From assembly GCA_022511075.1 (NCBI GenBank), contig JAFLSE010000011.1, positions 17,851 through 81,850 of the forward strand: a stretch of 64,000 nt of DNA. The letters run 5' to 3'. The notes below the pieces were generated by a model. It was not told the DNA's origin, made no database searches, and saw nothing but the letters and a program-made list of their open reading frames with translations. The translations under genes and the position numbers were made by a program. This stretch comes from Prevotella sp. (lineage in GTDB: Bacteria > Bacteroidota > Bacteroidia > Bacteroidales > Bacteroidaceae). Positions within the stretch are counted from its first letter, which is position 1. Each line of letters starts with the position of its first letter. Below are positions 1 through 8,640 of the stretch, piece after piece.

Positions 1-135
1 CACCACATCGCCTGGAATCACCCACGGCACGAATACCACAAGGTCGTCAATCCTCACTAATGATTTTCCTTCTGCCGCAATGTCCGTTATAGTAACACCC
101 TCCAATATTGGGAATGGTTTCTTCTTTCTGCTCAT
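1..135 (-). CDS. rlmD: 23S rRNA uracil-5-methyltransferase, 5' end only
   Basis: This is the first 45 codons of a gene that runs off the left edge. The peptide starts MSRKKKPFPILEGVTITDI and continues through a small beta-rich stretch (AAEGKSLVRIDDLVVFVP, then PGDVV). That is the TRAM RNA-binding domain found at the N terminus of RumA/RlmD-type SAM-dependent methyltransferases, which methylate a uracil in 23S rRNA. The catalytic domain is outside the window, so the subfamily (RlmD versus a related TrmA-like enzyme) rests on the N terminus alone. A perfect Bacteroidetes promoter lies just upstream at 157-187. Confidence 0.7.
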   Translation of the reverse strand, partial: MSRKKKPFPILEGVTITDIAAEGKSLVRIDDLVVFVPWVIPGDVV

Positions 136-156
136 TGATGTATCGTATTTCGGGTG

Positions 157-187
157 CAAAGTTACGAAAAATATCCGTATAGCCAAA
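157..187 (-). promoter_or_regulatory. Consensus promoter for the rlmD-like gene
   Basis: On the minus strand, TTTG (184-187) is followed after 19 bases by TAACTTTG (157-164). This matches the Bacteroidetes sigma-ABfr consensus TTTG-N17-23-TAnnTTTG. The start codon lies about 20 bases downstream of the predicted start site. Confidence 0.75.
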
Positions 188-340
188 ATCATAAAGGTAT
201 TTGTGTATGTTAATACCTAAAATAATATAGTGTTTACTATTCCAAACTCAGCATTTTATGTTTGTGAGTTCATTTGTTTGTAATAGAAAGAAATAAATCA
301 AAAAAAATGTAAAAACAGTATTTAATAAAAGAAAAATGTA

Positions 341-348
341 TAATTTTG
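341..348 (+). promoter_or_regulatory. Probable -7 element for the patatin-like gene
   Basis: TAATTTTG fits the TAnnTTTG -7 element, 43 bases before the patatin start. I see no good TTTG box at the expected distance upstream, so this is a half-site call. Confidence 0.45.
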
Positions 349-390
349 TGCTTCGTTAGATTACTGTGTATTACTTTAATATAATACAAA

Positions 391-1299
391 ATGACGACGG
401 AAGGAGAAAAATACTTGCTTGGAGAAGATTGTGCGCTGGTGCTCGAAGGCGGCGGAATGCGGGGCGTGTTCACCAGCGGCGTGCTCGATGCGTTCATGAA
501 GCACGAGTTGTGGTTTCCCTACTGCGTGTCGGTGTCGGCAGGGGCGTGCAACGGACTGTCGTATGCCAGCAGGCAGAGCCGACGGGCAAGGATGTCGAAC
601 ATCGACATGCTGGTGCAATACAAGTATATAGGCATTGACAAGCTGATAAAAAGCGGCAACATTTTCGACTCTTTCCTGCTCTACGAGCGTTTCCCTAACA
701 AGATTATACCATACGACTACGATACTTACTACGCCAACCCAATGCGCTTTGAGATGGTGGTTACAAACTGCAACACGGGGCACGCCGAATATTTGTCGGA
801 GCACGGCGGCGACAACAAGCGGCTGCTGGCAATATGCCAGGGAAGCAGTTCGCTGCCCTACGTGAGCAAGATGGTGACGGTGGACGGCAAGCCGATGCTC
901 GACGGCGGAATAGTGGACAGCATACCCGTGAAGCGTGCATTGGATATGGGCTACAAGAAATGCGTGGTGATTATGACGCGCAACAAAGGCTACCGCAAGA
1001 CGGGCAAGGACCGCAAGATTCCGCCTCTGATATACAAGGACTATCCGAGGCTGCGAGTGGCATTGAGCCGAAGGCTGAAATCATATAATGAGCAATTGGA
1101 GTTCGTAGAGCAGTTGGAGCGCGACGGCGACATAATGTGCATACGCCCAGAACGCCCCATAGAAGTGGACAGGATAGAAAAAGACGTTCGCAAGCTGCAG
1201 CGTCTCTACGAAGAAGGCTTTGCCATTGGCGACCGCTTCTGCCGTGAAATCATTCCCTCGCGTCAACACCCCACATCATCTTCTCCTTCAGAGTGTTGA
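391..1299 (+). CDS. Patatin-like phospholipase
   Basis: 302-residue patatin-fold serine acylhydrolase, expected to hydrolyse phospholipid or other acyl esters. Visible motifs are the glycine-rich oxyanion loop GGGMRG (about residues 20-25), the nucleophile elbow SVSAG (47-51, Ser49; the usual first Gly is Ser here) and the catalytic Asp in DGG (171-173), which complete the Ser-Asp dyad. There is no signal peptide, so it is probably cytoplasmic, like the E. coli YjjU group. It is a single gene with its own -7 element. Its last 50 bases overlap the 3' end of the convergent nadK gene, so the two messages share antisense ends. The natural substrate cannot be read from the sequence. Confidence 0.88.
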   Translation: MTTEGEKYLLGEDCALVLEGGGMRGVFTSGVLDAFMKHELWFPYCVSVSAGACNGLSYASRQSRRARMSNIDMLVQYKYIGIDKLIKSGNIFDSFLLYERFPNKIIPYDYDTYYANPMRFEMVVTNCNTGHAEYLSEHGGDNKRLLAICQGSSSLPYVSKMVTVDGKPMLDGGIVDSIPVKRALDMGYKKCVVIMTRNKGYRKTGKDRKIPPLIYKDYPRLRVALSRRLKSYNEQLEFVEQLERDGDIMCIRPERPIEVDRIEKDVRKLQRLYEEGFAIGDRFCREIIPSRQHPTSSSPSEC

Positions 1300-2137
1300 A
1301 ATATCTCTCGCCATTGCGTTTCACAATGTGGATGTCGTAGGGTGCACGCTTAAGGGTTACGAGGCTGCCGTCGGTCATTTTCTCGCTGCGCCCGTCGATG
1401 GCAAGCAGGAAATTGTGGCTGCGGCTCTCCACTTTCAGAGTTACTTCTGCCGTGTCTGACAATACAATAGGTCTCACATTGAGGCTGTGGGGTGCCACTG
1501 CCGTTAGCGAAAACACCTTTGTGCCCGGAACGATTATCGGACCGCCGTTGCTCAGCGAGTATGCCGTGGAGCCTGTGGGGGTGCTCATTATCACACCGTC
1601 GGCCTGATAGGTTATAAGGTGCTCACCGTCTACGGACGCGCTTATGGTTATCATTGAGGCGTTGTCGCGCTTGAGCACTGCCACGTCGTTGAGCGCATAG
1701 CGACAGCCTTTTATTTCGCCACCTTCAACGCCCACTTCTATCACTTCGCGGTCATAAACCTGATAGTCGCCATCGCAGAGCGAACGCAGGCAACTCTCTA
1801 TCTCGTTGGGAGTTATGTCGGCAAGAAAGCCGAGCCTGCCAATGTTCACGCCGAGTATGGGAATGTTTTTTATGCCCACACGCGCCGCCGACCGCAGGAA
1901 AGTGCCGTCGCCACCCATAGAAATCACAAAGTCAGCATCGAAGTCGCCGCCGTGAAACACCTTGCAAGAGTCGAGTCCCGGCAGTTGTCTTTCCGCAAGA
2001 AAACTGTGAAACTCACCGTCTATGAGAATCTCTGCCCCAAGCCCGTCGAGACACGAGAGAATCTTGTTTATCGCCGATGACTTCTTGGGCTGGTAGGTGT
2101 TGCCGAATATGGCAAATCGCAATTTGGGGTGTGGCAT
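1250..2137 (-). CDS. nadK: NAD kinase
   Basis: 295-residue ATP-NAD kinase, which phosphorylates NAD to NADP in the cytoplasm. The diagnostic GGDGT motif is at residues 75-79 (Asp77 catalytic), followed by FLRSA. The second conserved block includes YALNDVAV and a glycine-rich TPTGSTAYSLS loop. Length is normal for the family. It is transcribed away from pdxJ, and its 3' end overlaps the patatin-like gene by 50 bases. A near-consensus promoter is at 2249-2280, giving a leader of roughly 100 bases. Confidence 0.95.
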   Translation of the reverse strand: MPHPKLRFAIFGNTYQPKKSSAINKILSCLDGLGAEILIDGEFHSFLAERQLPGLDSCKVFHGGDFDADFVISMGGDGTFLRSAARVGIKNIPILGVNIGRLGFLADITPNEIESCLRSLCDGDYQVYDREVIEVGVEGGEIKGCRYALNDVAVLKRDNASMITISASVDGEHLITYQADGVIMSTPTGSTAYSLSNGGPIIVPGTKVFSLTAVAPHSLNVRPIVLSDTAEVTLKVESRSHNFLLAIDGRSEKMTDGSLVTLKRAPYDIHIVKRNGERYFNTLKEKMMWGVDARE

Positions 2138-2175
2138 AAGAAATTTATTGCTTTTAATACTTTTTACCTAAATTA

Positions 2176-2209
2176 TTTATTGCGGTTTGGCAAAAAACTC
2201 GTACTTTTG
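2176..2209 (+). promoter_or_regulatory. Probable pdxJ promoter
   Basis: TACTTTTG at 2202-2209 matches the -7 element. TTTA (2176-2179) lies 22 bases upstream as an imperfect -33 box. It faces the nadK promoter at 2249-2280. Confidence 0.5.
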
Positions 2210-2248
2210 CACAAATATCTCCTGCCTGACGCAACGATTTATTGTTGC

Positions 2249-2280
2249 AAAGGTAGCAAATTATTGCGAATTATGCGCAA
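2249..2280 (-). promoter_or_regulatory. Probable nadK promoter
   Basis: The minus strand carries TACCTTTG (2249-2256), with GTTG (2277-2280, one mismatch to TTTG) exactly 20 bases upstream. Transcription would run left through the pdxJ promoter region. Confidence 0.55.
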
Positions 2281-2326
2281 CGGCGCACGCACATAGACAG
2301 TGTTTTTACGAAAAAATAACAAAAAG

Positions 2327-3037
2327 ATGACAAAACTGAGCGTAAACATAAACAAGGTTGCCACGATACGCAATGCACGAGGGGCAAACAACCCCGACGT
2401 GATGCAGGTTGCATTGGACTGCGAACTATTTGGAGCAGACGGCATAACGGTGCACCCGCGCCCCGACGAGAGGCATATTCGCTATCAGGACGTGCGCGAC
2501 CTTCGCCAGCAGATAACAACGGAATTTAACATAGAAGGAAACCCAATAGACAAATATACTGAACTGGTGCTTGAGGTGCGCCCGACGCAGGTGACGCTCG
2601 TGCCCGACAGCCACGACCAACTGACGAGCAACCACGGATGGAACACAAAGGAACACAAGAACTATCTGACTGAAATCATCAGCCGATTCAGGGCAGATGG
2701 CATACGCACGAGCATCTTCGTGGATGCCGATGTGGAGATGGTGCGCTATGCCAAGGAGTGCGGAGCCGACAGGGTGGAACTCTACACCGAGCCATACGCA
2801 TCGGGATATGCCGCCGACCGCGAGGCAGCCATACGCCCGTTCGTAGAGGCGGCAACGGAGGCACGCCGCTTGGGATTGGGGCTCAACGCGGGGCACGACC
2901 TGAGCCTTGAAAACCTGCACTACTATCACCAAAACATTCCGTGGACCGACGAGGTGAGCATAGGGCACGCCATAGTGTGCGACGCGCTGTATATGGGACT
3001 GAAGGCAACGATAGAGAAATACAAGATGTGCCTGTAA
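2327..3037 (+). CDS. pdxJ: Pyridoxine 5'-phosphate synthase
   Basis: 236-residue TIM-barrel enzyme that condenses 1-deoxyxylulose 5-phosphate with 3-amino-2-oxopropyl phosphate to give pyridoxine 5'-phosphate, the last ring-forming step of de novo vitamin B6 synthesis. The N terminus MTKLSVNINKVATIRNARG and the phosphate and active-site segment GADGITVHPRPDERHI (about 36-51) are characteristic, as is the C-terminal NAGHDLSLEN block. I chose the ATG at 2327 over an in-frame GTG at 2300, because the extra residues (FLRKNNKK) are not part of the fold and 236 residues is the usual length. Confidence 0.95.
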   Translation: MTKLSVNINKVATIRNARGANNPDVMQVALDCELFGADGITVHPRPDERHIRYQDVRDLRQQITTEFNIEGNPIDKYTELVLEVRPTQVTLVPDSHDQLTSNHGWNTKEHKNYLTEIISRFRADGIRTSIFVDADVEMVRYAKECGADRVELYTEPYASGYAADREAAIRPFVEAATEARRLGLGLNAGHDLSLENLHYYHQNIPWTDEVSIGHAIVCDALYMGLKATIEKYKMCL

Positions 3038-3098
3038 TAAGACAACGGGCAGGCACGAGACAATAATATGACAACGAAAATTTTTAAACTTACAGATT

Positions 3099-3656
3099 AT
3101 GATATATGAATTTCTTGCAACAGGATTTGAGGAGGTTGAAGCCCTCATTCCGGTAGATGTTTTCCGCCGTGCAGGGTTGGAGGTAAGGACCGTAAGCGTT
3201 ACAGGCAAAAAGGTGGTTGAATCAGCCCACGGAGTGAAGATAGAGAGTGACATATTGTTTGAAGATGCAAACTTCGATGATGCAGACCTTTTGATGCTGC
3301 CCGGAGGACTGCCAGGGTCAACAAACCTGCGCGACCACGAAGGACTGTGCAATGCCCTGATAGCCCACGCCGGCAAAGGTAGGAAGGTGGCTGCCATCTG
3401 CGCTGCCCCGATGGTGCTCGGCAAACTCGGACTGCTGAAGGGCAGGCGCGCCACTTGCTATCCAGGCTTTGAGAGCCAGATGACGGGTGCTGAATACACC
3501 GCGGAACTATTCACCGTAGACGGCAACGTGACAACGGGCGAAGGACCAGCGGCAGCATTCCCCTACGCATACGCACTGCTTGAGCAATTAGTGGACAAGA
3601 AGGTTGTTGACGACATAAGGGAGGGAATGCGCTTCAATCACCTTATGGCAAGATAA
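3099..3656 (+). CDS. DJ-1/PfpI (YajL-like) family protein
   Basis: 185-residue single-domain protein of the DJ-1/ThiJ/PfpI superfamily. The nucleophile-elbow cysteine is Cys101 in AAICAAP, and the conserved N-terminal acidic residues sit in GFEEVEA (10-16). The family has been linked to glyoxalase, deglycase or chaperone-type protection against carbonyl or oxidative damage, and its true activity is debated. It follows pdxJ with a 61-base gap and precedes ispD by 16 bases, so it is probably co-transcribed with both. No signal peptide, so cytoplasmic. Confidence 0.88.
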   Translation: MIYEFLATGFEEVEALIPVDVFRRAGLEVRTVSVTGKKVVESAHGVKIESDILFEDANFDDADLLMLPGGLPGSTNLRDHEGLCNALIAHAGKGRKVAAICAAPMVLGKLGLLKGRRATCYPGFESQMTGAEYTAELFTVDGNVTTGEGPAAAFPYAYALLEQLVDKKVVDDIREGMRFNHLMAR

Positions 3657-3672
3657 AAGCCAAAAGCAAAAT

Positions 3673-4347
3673 ATGGACTACGCTATAATTGTTGCAGGAG
3701 GCAAGGGACTGCGAATGGGCACCGACATACCAAAGCAATTCCTGCCTGTGGCAGGGTTGCCGGTGCTGATGCGCACGATACAGCGATTCAAGGAATACTC
3801 CGAGTCGCTGCATATAATACTTGTGTTGCCCAAGGCGCAGCAGGAGTATTGGAAGGAATTGTGCCGAAAGCACAATTTCAACGTGGAGCACAGCATAGCC
3901 GACGGTGGAGAGACGCGATTCCACTCGGTGAAGAACGGACTTGCCCTCGTGCCCGACAATGCCGACGGCGTAGTGGGAGTGCACGACGGAGTGCGCCCAT
4001 TTCCTGCAACAAGCGTGATAGCCCACTGCTATGAGGCGGCACGCCGTCACGGGGCAGCAATACCTGTAGTGCCCGTGGTGGAGACCGTAAGGGAAACAGA
4101 CGGCGAGGCATCGCACACCGTGCCGCGCGACCGATACCGCCTTGTGCAGACGCCGCAGACCTTCGGCATAGGACTATTGCGAAAGGCATACGGGCAGAAG
4201 TACACGGATATGTTTACCGACGATGCCTCGGTGGTGGAGTCGCTTGGACACAGGATAACGCTTGTCGAAGGCAACAGGGAGAACATTAAGATAACCACCC
4301 CGTTCGACATCGTCGTGGCGGAAGCACTAGCGAAAGCCGACAAATGA
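3673..4347 (+). CDS. ispD: 2-C-methyl-D-erythritol 4-phosphate cytidylyltransferase
   Basis: 224-residue nucleotidyltransferase of the MEP isoprenoid pathway, which joins CTP and MEP to give CDP-methylerythritol. The CTP-binding signature AGGKGLRMG (8-16) is followed by the lysine segment [11 protein letters not shown]. Further conserved blocks are DGVRPF and [10 protein letters not shown]. Length and motif order are typical. Its stop overlaps the next start in an ATGA junction (4344-4347), which couples translation to the downstream protein of unknown function. Confidence 0.95.
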   Translation: MDYAIIVAGGKGLRMGTDIPKQFLPVAGLPVLMRTIQRFKEYSESLHIILVLPKAQQEYWKELCRKHNFNVEHSIADGGETRFHSVKNGLALVPDNADGVVGVHDGVRPFPATSVIAHCYEAARRHGAAIPVVPVVETVRETDGEASHTVPRDRYRLVQTPQTFGIGLLRKAYGQKYTDMFTDDASVVESLGHRITLVEGNRENIKITTPFDIVVAEALAKADK

Positions 4348-6095
4348 AAGGAGCAAATAGGAATACTATGGACATAAAGGCAAAGATAGCGCAATTCCTG
4401 CGTGAACTCATACAATACAACGGCAAGAGCGCGCAGGGCAAGGAAGCAAAATACCACACGGCACAGACAGTGCTGCGCAATGCGCTCACCATGTTGCAAT
4501 GCACATACGAGGAAGACGACTGGAACGATGAATACGTGGCGTTTACCTTCGACTATCAGGCAGGGCATTTCAGGGCGTTCACCACGAAGTCGCCCTCATA
4601 CTTTGCCAGCATCTATTTCTATTCCATAATGTCAGCACCCGAAGAGGAACTGTCTTTGGTGCGATACATCTGCAACGACTTCAACGACCTGCCTTCAAAC
4701 ATAAAAGTATACTACACCTTCGACAGCAAGGAAAACGAATACGACATAAACCTCTGCGCTAACATTTTCCTGAATGGCGAGATTGACGACCCCAAGACTT
4801 ATTTGGCAGGTCAGTTAAACTCGTTCTTCGACTTCCGGCGTTCTATCTTTGAAAAGTATCAGGACACGAAGAAAGCGACGCTCAACGAAGTGAACAAGGA
4901 CAAGGAAGCAAACGAGAACAACGCCAAGCGTGAACTGCACCTCTTTCTTGAGACGGAAATGAGTCACAAGAGTCCCGAGCCATACGCCGGCGGCGACACG
5001 AGGGAGTTGAGGCTGCTGCCTATGCTTGAGCAACTGTTCGAGTTGAACGACATTGAGCCTGTGTCTATAACATCGGTGTGCGGAGCGGAGACGACAACCA
5101 TAACCGACAGGGCGCAAATGCTCGACTACGACCCCACGACAGCCATAATAGCAGGCGAGGGCTCGGAAGCCGATTTCCGTGCAGACACGGCAATGATTAA
5201 CCTCGTATTCAGCGACCCAAGCCTTCCCAAAACGCAGCGCACCATCAGTATGCACCTGCAACGCGAGGAGTCAACGCCGTTTGTACTCTATATGAGGCTT
5301 TCGGCAATGCTAATACCGCTGTCGCCAACATCGCAGCATACGCTGTACAGCGTGCCGAACACCATTTTCAGCAAGTCGGTGATAGTGGCTTTCGACAAGA
5401 AGTCGATGGAGCAGAAACGGCAGGAATTCCAGTATATGCTCAATGATGCGCACGACAAGATGGCAAAAGGCGACACCGACGCACTCAGCGACGAGCAGAA
5501 AATGATAGCCGACATAAGCAATGCATCGTTGGGAAGCGACCTATATTGGGGCAGGAAGTATATGAGGGAAAAGCGTTACTATGAGGCAACGCTGTATCTC
5601 ACAAATGCCTACAGGGTGATGAACGGACAGATAAGCCTGCTCTCGGAAACGCAGTTGAGTGTGTTCCACGAGGTGATGTATATCCTCGGCTTCTGCTACT
5701 GCGAAATGCAGAACTATCCGCAGGCATATTTCTTCCTTGACGCACTCTTCCACCTCAACCAACTGAACTATACAATGGAGTATGTCAACTGCCTTGTGAA
5801 CAGCCACGACTTCCGTGCGAGAAACCTTGTGGGCGAACTGCTGAAGAAGGTGAACGATATGGAAGAGGAGTGCATAGCGAACGAAGAAGAACTGGAAGAA
5901 GGACTCAAGGCATTTCAGAATTTCCTGCGCCGCCGTCAGGTGTACGTGATGATTGACAACAGGGAGTATAGCGAGGCAAAGAAACTGCTGAGCAAACTTA
6001 TCCTTGACCCCGACAACAGCGACTTCGCACTCAACGAACTGGCATATATCCAGAAAATCACCGAGGACAATGCGGATAGCGACGACAACGTATAA
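4344..6095 (+). CDS. Protein of unknown function with TPR-like C-terminal region
   Basis: 583-residue soluble protein that I cannot assign to a named family. There is no signal peptide or membrane segment. The N-terminal third has an alpha/beta look with aromatic-rich strands ([27 protein letters not shown]). The middle is acidic and mixed. The C-terminal region, about residues 390-575, is helical with aromatic and Ala spacing typical of tetratricopeptide-like repeats ([39 protein letters not shown]). The start at 4344 overlaps the ispD stop (ATGA). A second in-frame ATG at 4368 (MDIKAK) is about equally plausible. A role as a scaffold or interaction protein is only inference. Confidence 0.8.
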   Translation: MKGANRNTMDIKAKIAQFLRELIQYNGKSAQGKEAKYHTAQTVLRNALTMLQCTYEEDDWNDEYVAFTFDYQAGHFRAFTTKSPSYFASIYFYSIMSAPEEELSLVRYICNDFNDLPSNIKVYYTFDSKENEYDINLCANIFLNGEIDDPKTYLAGQLNSFFDFRRSIFEKYQDTKKATLNEVNKDKEANENNAKRELHLFLETEMSHKSPEPYAGGDTRELRLLPMLEQLFELNDIEPVSITSVCGAETTTITDRAQMLDYDPTTAIIAGEGSEADFRADTAMINLVFSDPSLPKTQRTISMHLQREESTPFVLYMRLSAMLIPLSPTSQHTLYSVPNTIFSKSVIVAFDKKSMEQKRQEFQYMLNDAHDKMAKGDTDALSDEQKMIADISNASLGSDLYWGRKYMREKRYYEATLYLTNAYRVMNGQISLLSETQLSVFHEVMYILGFCYCEMQNYPQAYFFLDALFHLNQLNYTMEYVNCLVNSHDFRARNLVGELLKKVNDMEEECIANEEELEEGLKAFQNFLRRRQVYVMIDNREYSEAKKLLSKLILDPDNSDFALNELAYIQKITEDNADSDDNV

Positions 6096-6141
6096 ATATA
6101 TAAATAATGTATAAACAATAAATTAAAAAAATAGAACGATT

Positions 6142-6861
6142 ATGAATTACAACAATCCTGAATTCGACCGTGCCATGAACACAAGTGAGTTCGGCATGGC
6201 ATTGAGTGTTCCTGCGCTTATGCGCAAAGTGTATGTATGGATGACACTGGCATTGGTAATCACGGGCTTCACGGCATACGGTGTGGCAACAAGTCCAGGC
6301 ATACTTCAGATGATATTCGCCAACCAGATTGTTTTCTGGGGACTCATCATCGCCGAGTTTGCACTCGTGATAGGACTTAGCGCAGCCATAAACCGACTGA
6401 GCCTCACCACGGCAACGCTGATGTTCGTGATTTACTCCGTAATCAACGGAGCAACCCTTTCGTGCATCTTCCTGCTCTACACAATGAGTTCAATAGCATC
6501 GGTTTTCTTCATCACGGCTGCCACCTTCGGCGTAATGTCGTTGATAGGCATCGTTACCAAGACCGACCTCTCTGGCATGGGCAAGATGCTGCTTATGGCT
6601 CTCATAGGACTTGTGATAGCCACGGTGGTGAATATGTTCATGAAGAGCAGCGGACTGGCAATGATTATCAACTACATCGGAGTGCTTGTGTTTGTGGGGC
6701 TTACGGCTTACGACACGCAGAAGATTAAGCAGATGCTGTATATGGCACCATCCGACGAAAGCGGACAGAAATTGGCATTGCTCGGAGCATTGTCGCTCTA
6801 CTTGGATTTCGTCAACCTTTTCCTCTATCTGCTTCGCATATTGGGCTCGCGCAAGGAGTAA
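6142..6861 (+). CDS. Bax inhibitor-1 (YccA/YbhL) family membrane protein
   Basis: 239-residue integral inner-membrane protein with about seven hydrophobic helices and a short soluble N terminus ending in FGMALSVPALMRKVYVWMTLAL, the usual entry to the first helix. The C-terminal segment LTAYDTQKIKQM and the helix LALLGALSLYLDFVNLFLYLLRI are typical of bacterial Bax-inhibitor-1/UPF0005 proteins. Members are thought to form calcium-leak channels or to interact with the FtsH protease; which applies here is unknown. Its gene stands alone between the ispD group and a new promoter at 6941. Confidence 0.92.
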   Translation: MNYNNPEFDRAMNTSEFGMALSVPALMRKVYVWMTLALVITGFTAYGVATSPGILQMIFANQIVFWGLIIAEFALVIGLSAAINRLSLTTATLMFVIYSVINGATLSCIFLLYTMSSIASVFFITAATFGVMSLIGIVTKTDLSGMGKMLLMALIGLVIATVVNMFMKSSGLAMIINYIGVLVFVGLTAYDTQKIKQMLYMAPSDESGQKLALLGALSLYLDFVNLFLYLLRILGSRKE

Positions 6862-6940
6862 CTTTGCGGAATACTTTACATTGATTTATCTCAATTAATT
6901 GATAATCAACGTGCAAAATTTGCCAAAAAGGTTTAAAATA

Positions 6941-6972
6941 TTTGGCACGTCCGGCAAAAGTTAGTACCTTTG
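6941..6972 (+). promoter_or_regulatory. Consensus promoter for the small lytic transglycosylase
   Basis: TTTG (6941-6944), 20 bases, then TACCTTTG (6965-6972): an exact Bacteroidetes promoter. The leader to the start at 7041 is about 60 bases. Confidence 0.8.
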
Positions 6973-7040
6973 CACCCGATAACAATAGATGGGCAGTGAC
7001 ATATCTCGTGAAGAGATAGCCTTTCTTAAAGCAATATTTT

Positions 7041-7481
7041 ATGAGGAAAAGCAAAAAGATTGTATGTTTAATTTTATTGGTACTAACATTATTTCCCAGA
7101 CAAGCGGTTGCAGGCGGCAATGCAGCAAAGGGAGCCTCATTTGACTGGACGCACGTTATAAACGCAATCATTGAGGTAGAAAGCAAGGGTGACGCAAAGG
7201 CGGTAAGCGGGAAATCCTGCGGCGCAATGCAGATAACACCCATCCTGGTTAAGGAGTGCAACACTATTCTTGAGCAGAGAGGAAGCAAAAAGCGCTACAC
7301 GCTGAACGACAGATTCAGCATAGCAAAGTCGAAAGAAATGTTCCTGCTTATACAACAGCACCACAACCCGGAGAACAATGTGGAAAAAGCCATCCGTAGA
7401 TGGAACGGCGGTCCACGCTACAGTGTGAAGCACACACAAAAGTATTATAAAAAGGTAGTAAAAGCAATGCAGCACCGATAA
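7041..7481 (+). CDS. Small secreted lytic transglycosylase (SLT domain)
   Basis: 146-residue protein with a cleavable signal peptide (basic MRKSKK, hydrophobic VCLILLVLTLF, then QAVAGG). The mature part is a minimal SLT fold: IIEVESKGDAKAVS places the catalytic Glu at about residue 47, CGAMQITP is the conserved Gly-Met-Gln loop, and RWNGGP is the closing motif. It should cleave peptidoglycan strands in the periplasm. Small enzymes like this often accompany secretion or conjugation machinery, but no such genes are nearby. It has its own promoter (6941-6972) and a strong terminator overlapping its stop codon, so it is a single-gene unit. Confidence 0.82.
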   Translation: MRKSKKIVCLILLVLTLFPRQAVAGGNAAKGASFDWTHVINAIIEVESKGDAKAVSGKSCGAMQITPILVKECNTILEQRGSKKRYTLNDRFSIAKSKEMFLLIQQHHNPENNVEKAIRRWNGGPRYSVKHTQKYYKKVVKAMQHR

Positions 7482-7500
7482 CGGTGCTGCATTTTTTTTA
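7467..7500 (+). terminator. Rho-independent terminator of the transglycosylase gene
   Basis: A perfect 11-bp stem, ATGCAGCACCG (7467-7477) with CGGTGCTGCAT (7482-7492), closes a 4-base loop and is followed by a run of T. The loop contains the TAA stop codon. It insulates the invertase gene from upstream transcription. Confidence 0.9.
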
Positions 7501-7526
7501 TCATATTTTGCCATAACATTCATCAA

Positions 7527-8624
7527 ATGAACATACAAATCTCATTCATTACTTGTCTTAATCACGAGATATCAAGGCTCAGGCAATCAAACCATTTCGG
7601 ACAGGCGCTTCGCATAGAAAGCGCACGCAACAGTTTTTCTCGTTTCCTATGCTCACAGGGATATGACGACCTGCCCATTAGCGCACTTACTGCCACCATT
7701 ATCTGTGTCTACCAGCAATGGCTGTTTGACAGCGGAGTAAAGAAAAACTCAATATCCTGCTATATGAGAACACTGCAGAGTGTCTACAACAAGGCTGCTG
7801 CGAATGACTCCACGGAAAAGCCCTTTGCCAAGGTCTATCGCGGCATTGCCAAGACAAGGAAAAAGGCAACGAGCATATCCGTGATGCAGAAGGTAAGGCA
7901 GCTTGACATACGCCAAGGACTCATAGCCATAGGAAAGTCATCCAAACGGAAAACCTTTTCCGTGCTGTTGGAAAAGATGACATTCGCCCGCGATTTGTTC
8001 CTCTTCTGTTATTGCGCCCGTGGAATGGCATTCGTAGATGCAGCCTACCTGAAGAAGCAAGATGTTCAGAACGGCATCATCCGCTATCGTCGTCGCAAGA
8101 CGGGGCAACTAATCGAGGTGGCGGTGGAGCCTATGATGCAGGAAATAATCAACCGTTATGCTGCCAGGACGAAAGATACTCCATATCTTTTCCCTATCCT
8201 GCCAATGGCTGACGATGAAACCACATACCGTGCCTATCGCACCGCCTTGCGTACATATAATAATAAGCTGAAACTACTGTCACAGATGCTTGATGAGGAA
8301 GTGAACCTGAGTTCATACGTTGCCCGTCATTCGTGGGCGAGCAATATGCACGAGATGAATATGCCGCTGTCTGTCATCAGCCAAGGACTCGGACACGACT
8401 CGGAACTGACCACACAGATTTATATAAAGTCATTGGAAAACAACGTTATTCATGAAGCAAACAGAATGTTTATAAAACAAATATTTTCCTATCCCTTTCT
8501 ACCCTATGAAAGGGATAAAACAACAACAAATTTCCCAATGCGTCCTACCAGAAGATATACAAAAATGTCATCTTTATTTTATTTTCTTTCTGTTTTTCTA
8601 TGTTGTTTCAAGAATTTTATGTAA
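7527..8624 (+). CDS. Tyrosine-type DNA invertase
   Basis: 365-residue tyrosine recombinase with an N-terminal SAM-like core-binding domain (to about residue 110) and a catalytic domain. Catalytic residues visible are Arg165 (YCARGMAF), Lys191 (RRRKTGQ), Arg267 in YVARHSWAS (a YxxR form of the HxxR box), His290 (GLGHDSELT) and the nucleophile Tyr299 (TQIYIKSLE). This pattern is usual for Bacteroidetes invertases that flip promoters of surface polysaccharide loci. The gene reads straight into the left inverted repeat (residues 322-330) and ends inside the invertible segment, with its TAA stop forming the first bases of the promoter -7 element. Residues 331-365, including the hydrophobic SSLFYFLSVFLCCF, would be replaced by LFRCKIT after inversion. 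No consensus promoter is visible in front. Confidence 0.9.
   Translation: MNIQISFITCLNHEISRLRQSNHFGQALRIESARNSFSRFLCSQGYDDLPISALTATIICVYQQWLFDSGVKKNSISCYMRTLQSVYNKAAANDSTEKPFAKVYRGIAKTRKKATSISVMQKVRQLDIRQGLIAIGKSSKRKTFSVLLEKMTFARDLFLFCYCARGMAFVDAAYLKKQDVQNGIIRYRRRKTGQLIEVAVEPMMQEIINRYAARTKDTPYLFPILPMADDETTYRAYRTALRTYNNKLKLLSQMLDEEVNLSSYVARHSWASNMHEMNMPLSVISQGLGHDSELTTQIYIKSLENNVIHEANRMFIKQIFSYPFLPYERDKTTTNFPMRPTRRYTKMSSLFYFLSVFLCCFKNFM
8490..8516 (+). repeat. Left inverted repeat of the invertible promoter
   Basis: 27 bp, perfectly inverted with respect to 8641-8667. Each copy is itself built as arms ATCCCTTTC and GAAAGGGAT around an asymmetric 8-bp core, TACCCTAT here, which is the layout of a tyrosine-recombinase crossover site. 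This copy lies inside the invertase reading frame. Confidence 0.93.
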
Positions 8625-8640
8625 TTTTGCACCGAAATAA
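8517..8640 (+). other. 124-bp invertible DNA segment carrying a promoter
   Basis: The segment between the two inverted 27-bp sites. It contains an outward promoter -7 element (8622-8629) directed at the UpxY-like gene, so the assembled orientation should be ON. Inversion would turn that promoter toward the 3' end of the invertase gene, leaving upxY and the glycan genes without it. It also encodes the last 35 residues of the invertase in the present orientation. Confidence 0.85.
8622..8629 (+). promoter_or_regulatory. Invertible promoter, -7 element, ON orientation
   Basis: TAATTTTG matches TAnnTTTG. The -33 region is weak (TTTC-like sequence around 8596-8608), as might be expected if an activator or local context contributes. 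The predicted transcript starts near 8636, just before the right inverted repeat, and has a leader of about 185 bases before the UpxY-like start. Confidence 0.65.

Noticed and set aside
7527..8624. Invertase as the integrase of a mobile element or prophage
   Set aside because: No attachment site at a tRNA, no excision or mobilisation genes, and a perfect inverted site beside it. An invertase role explains the layout better.
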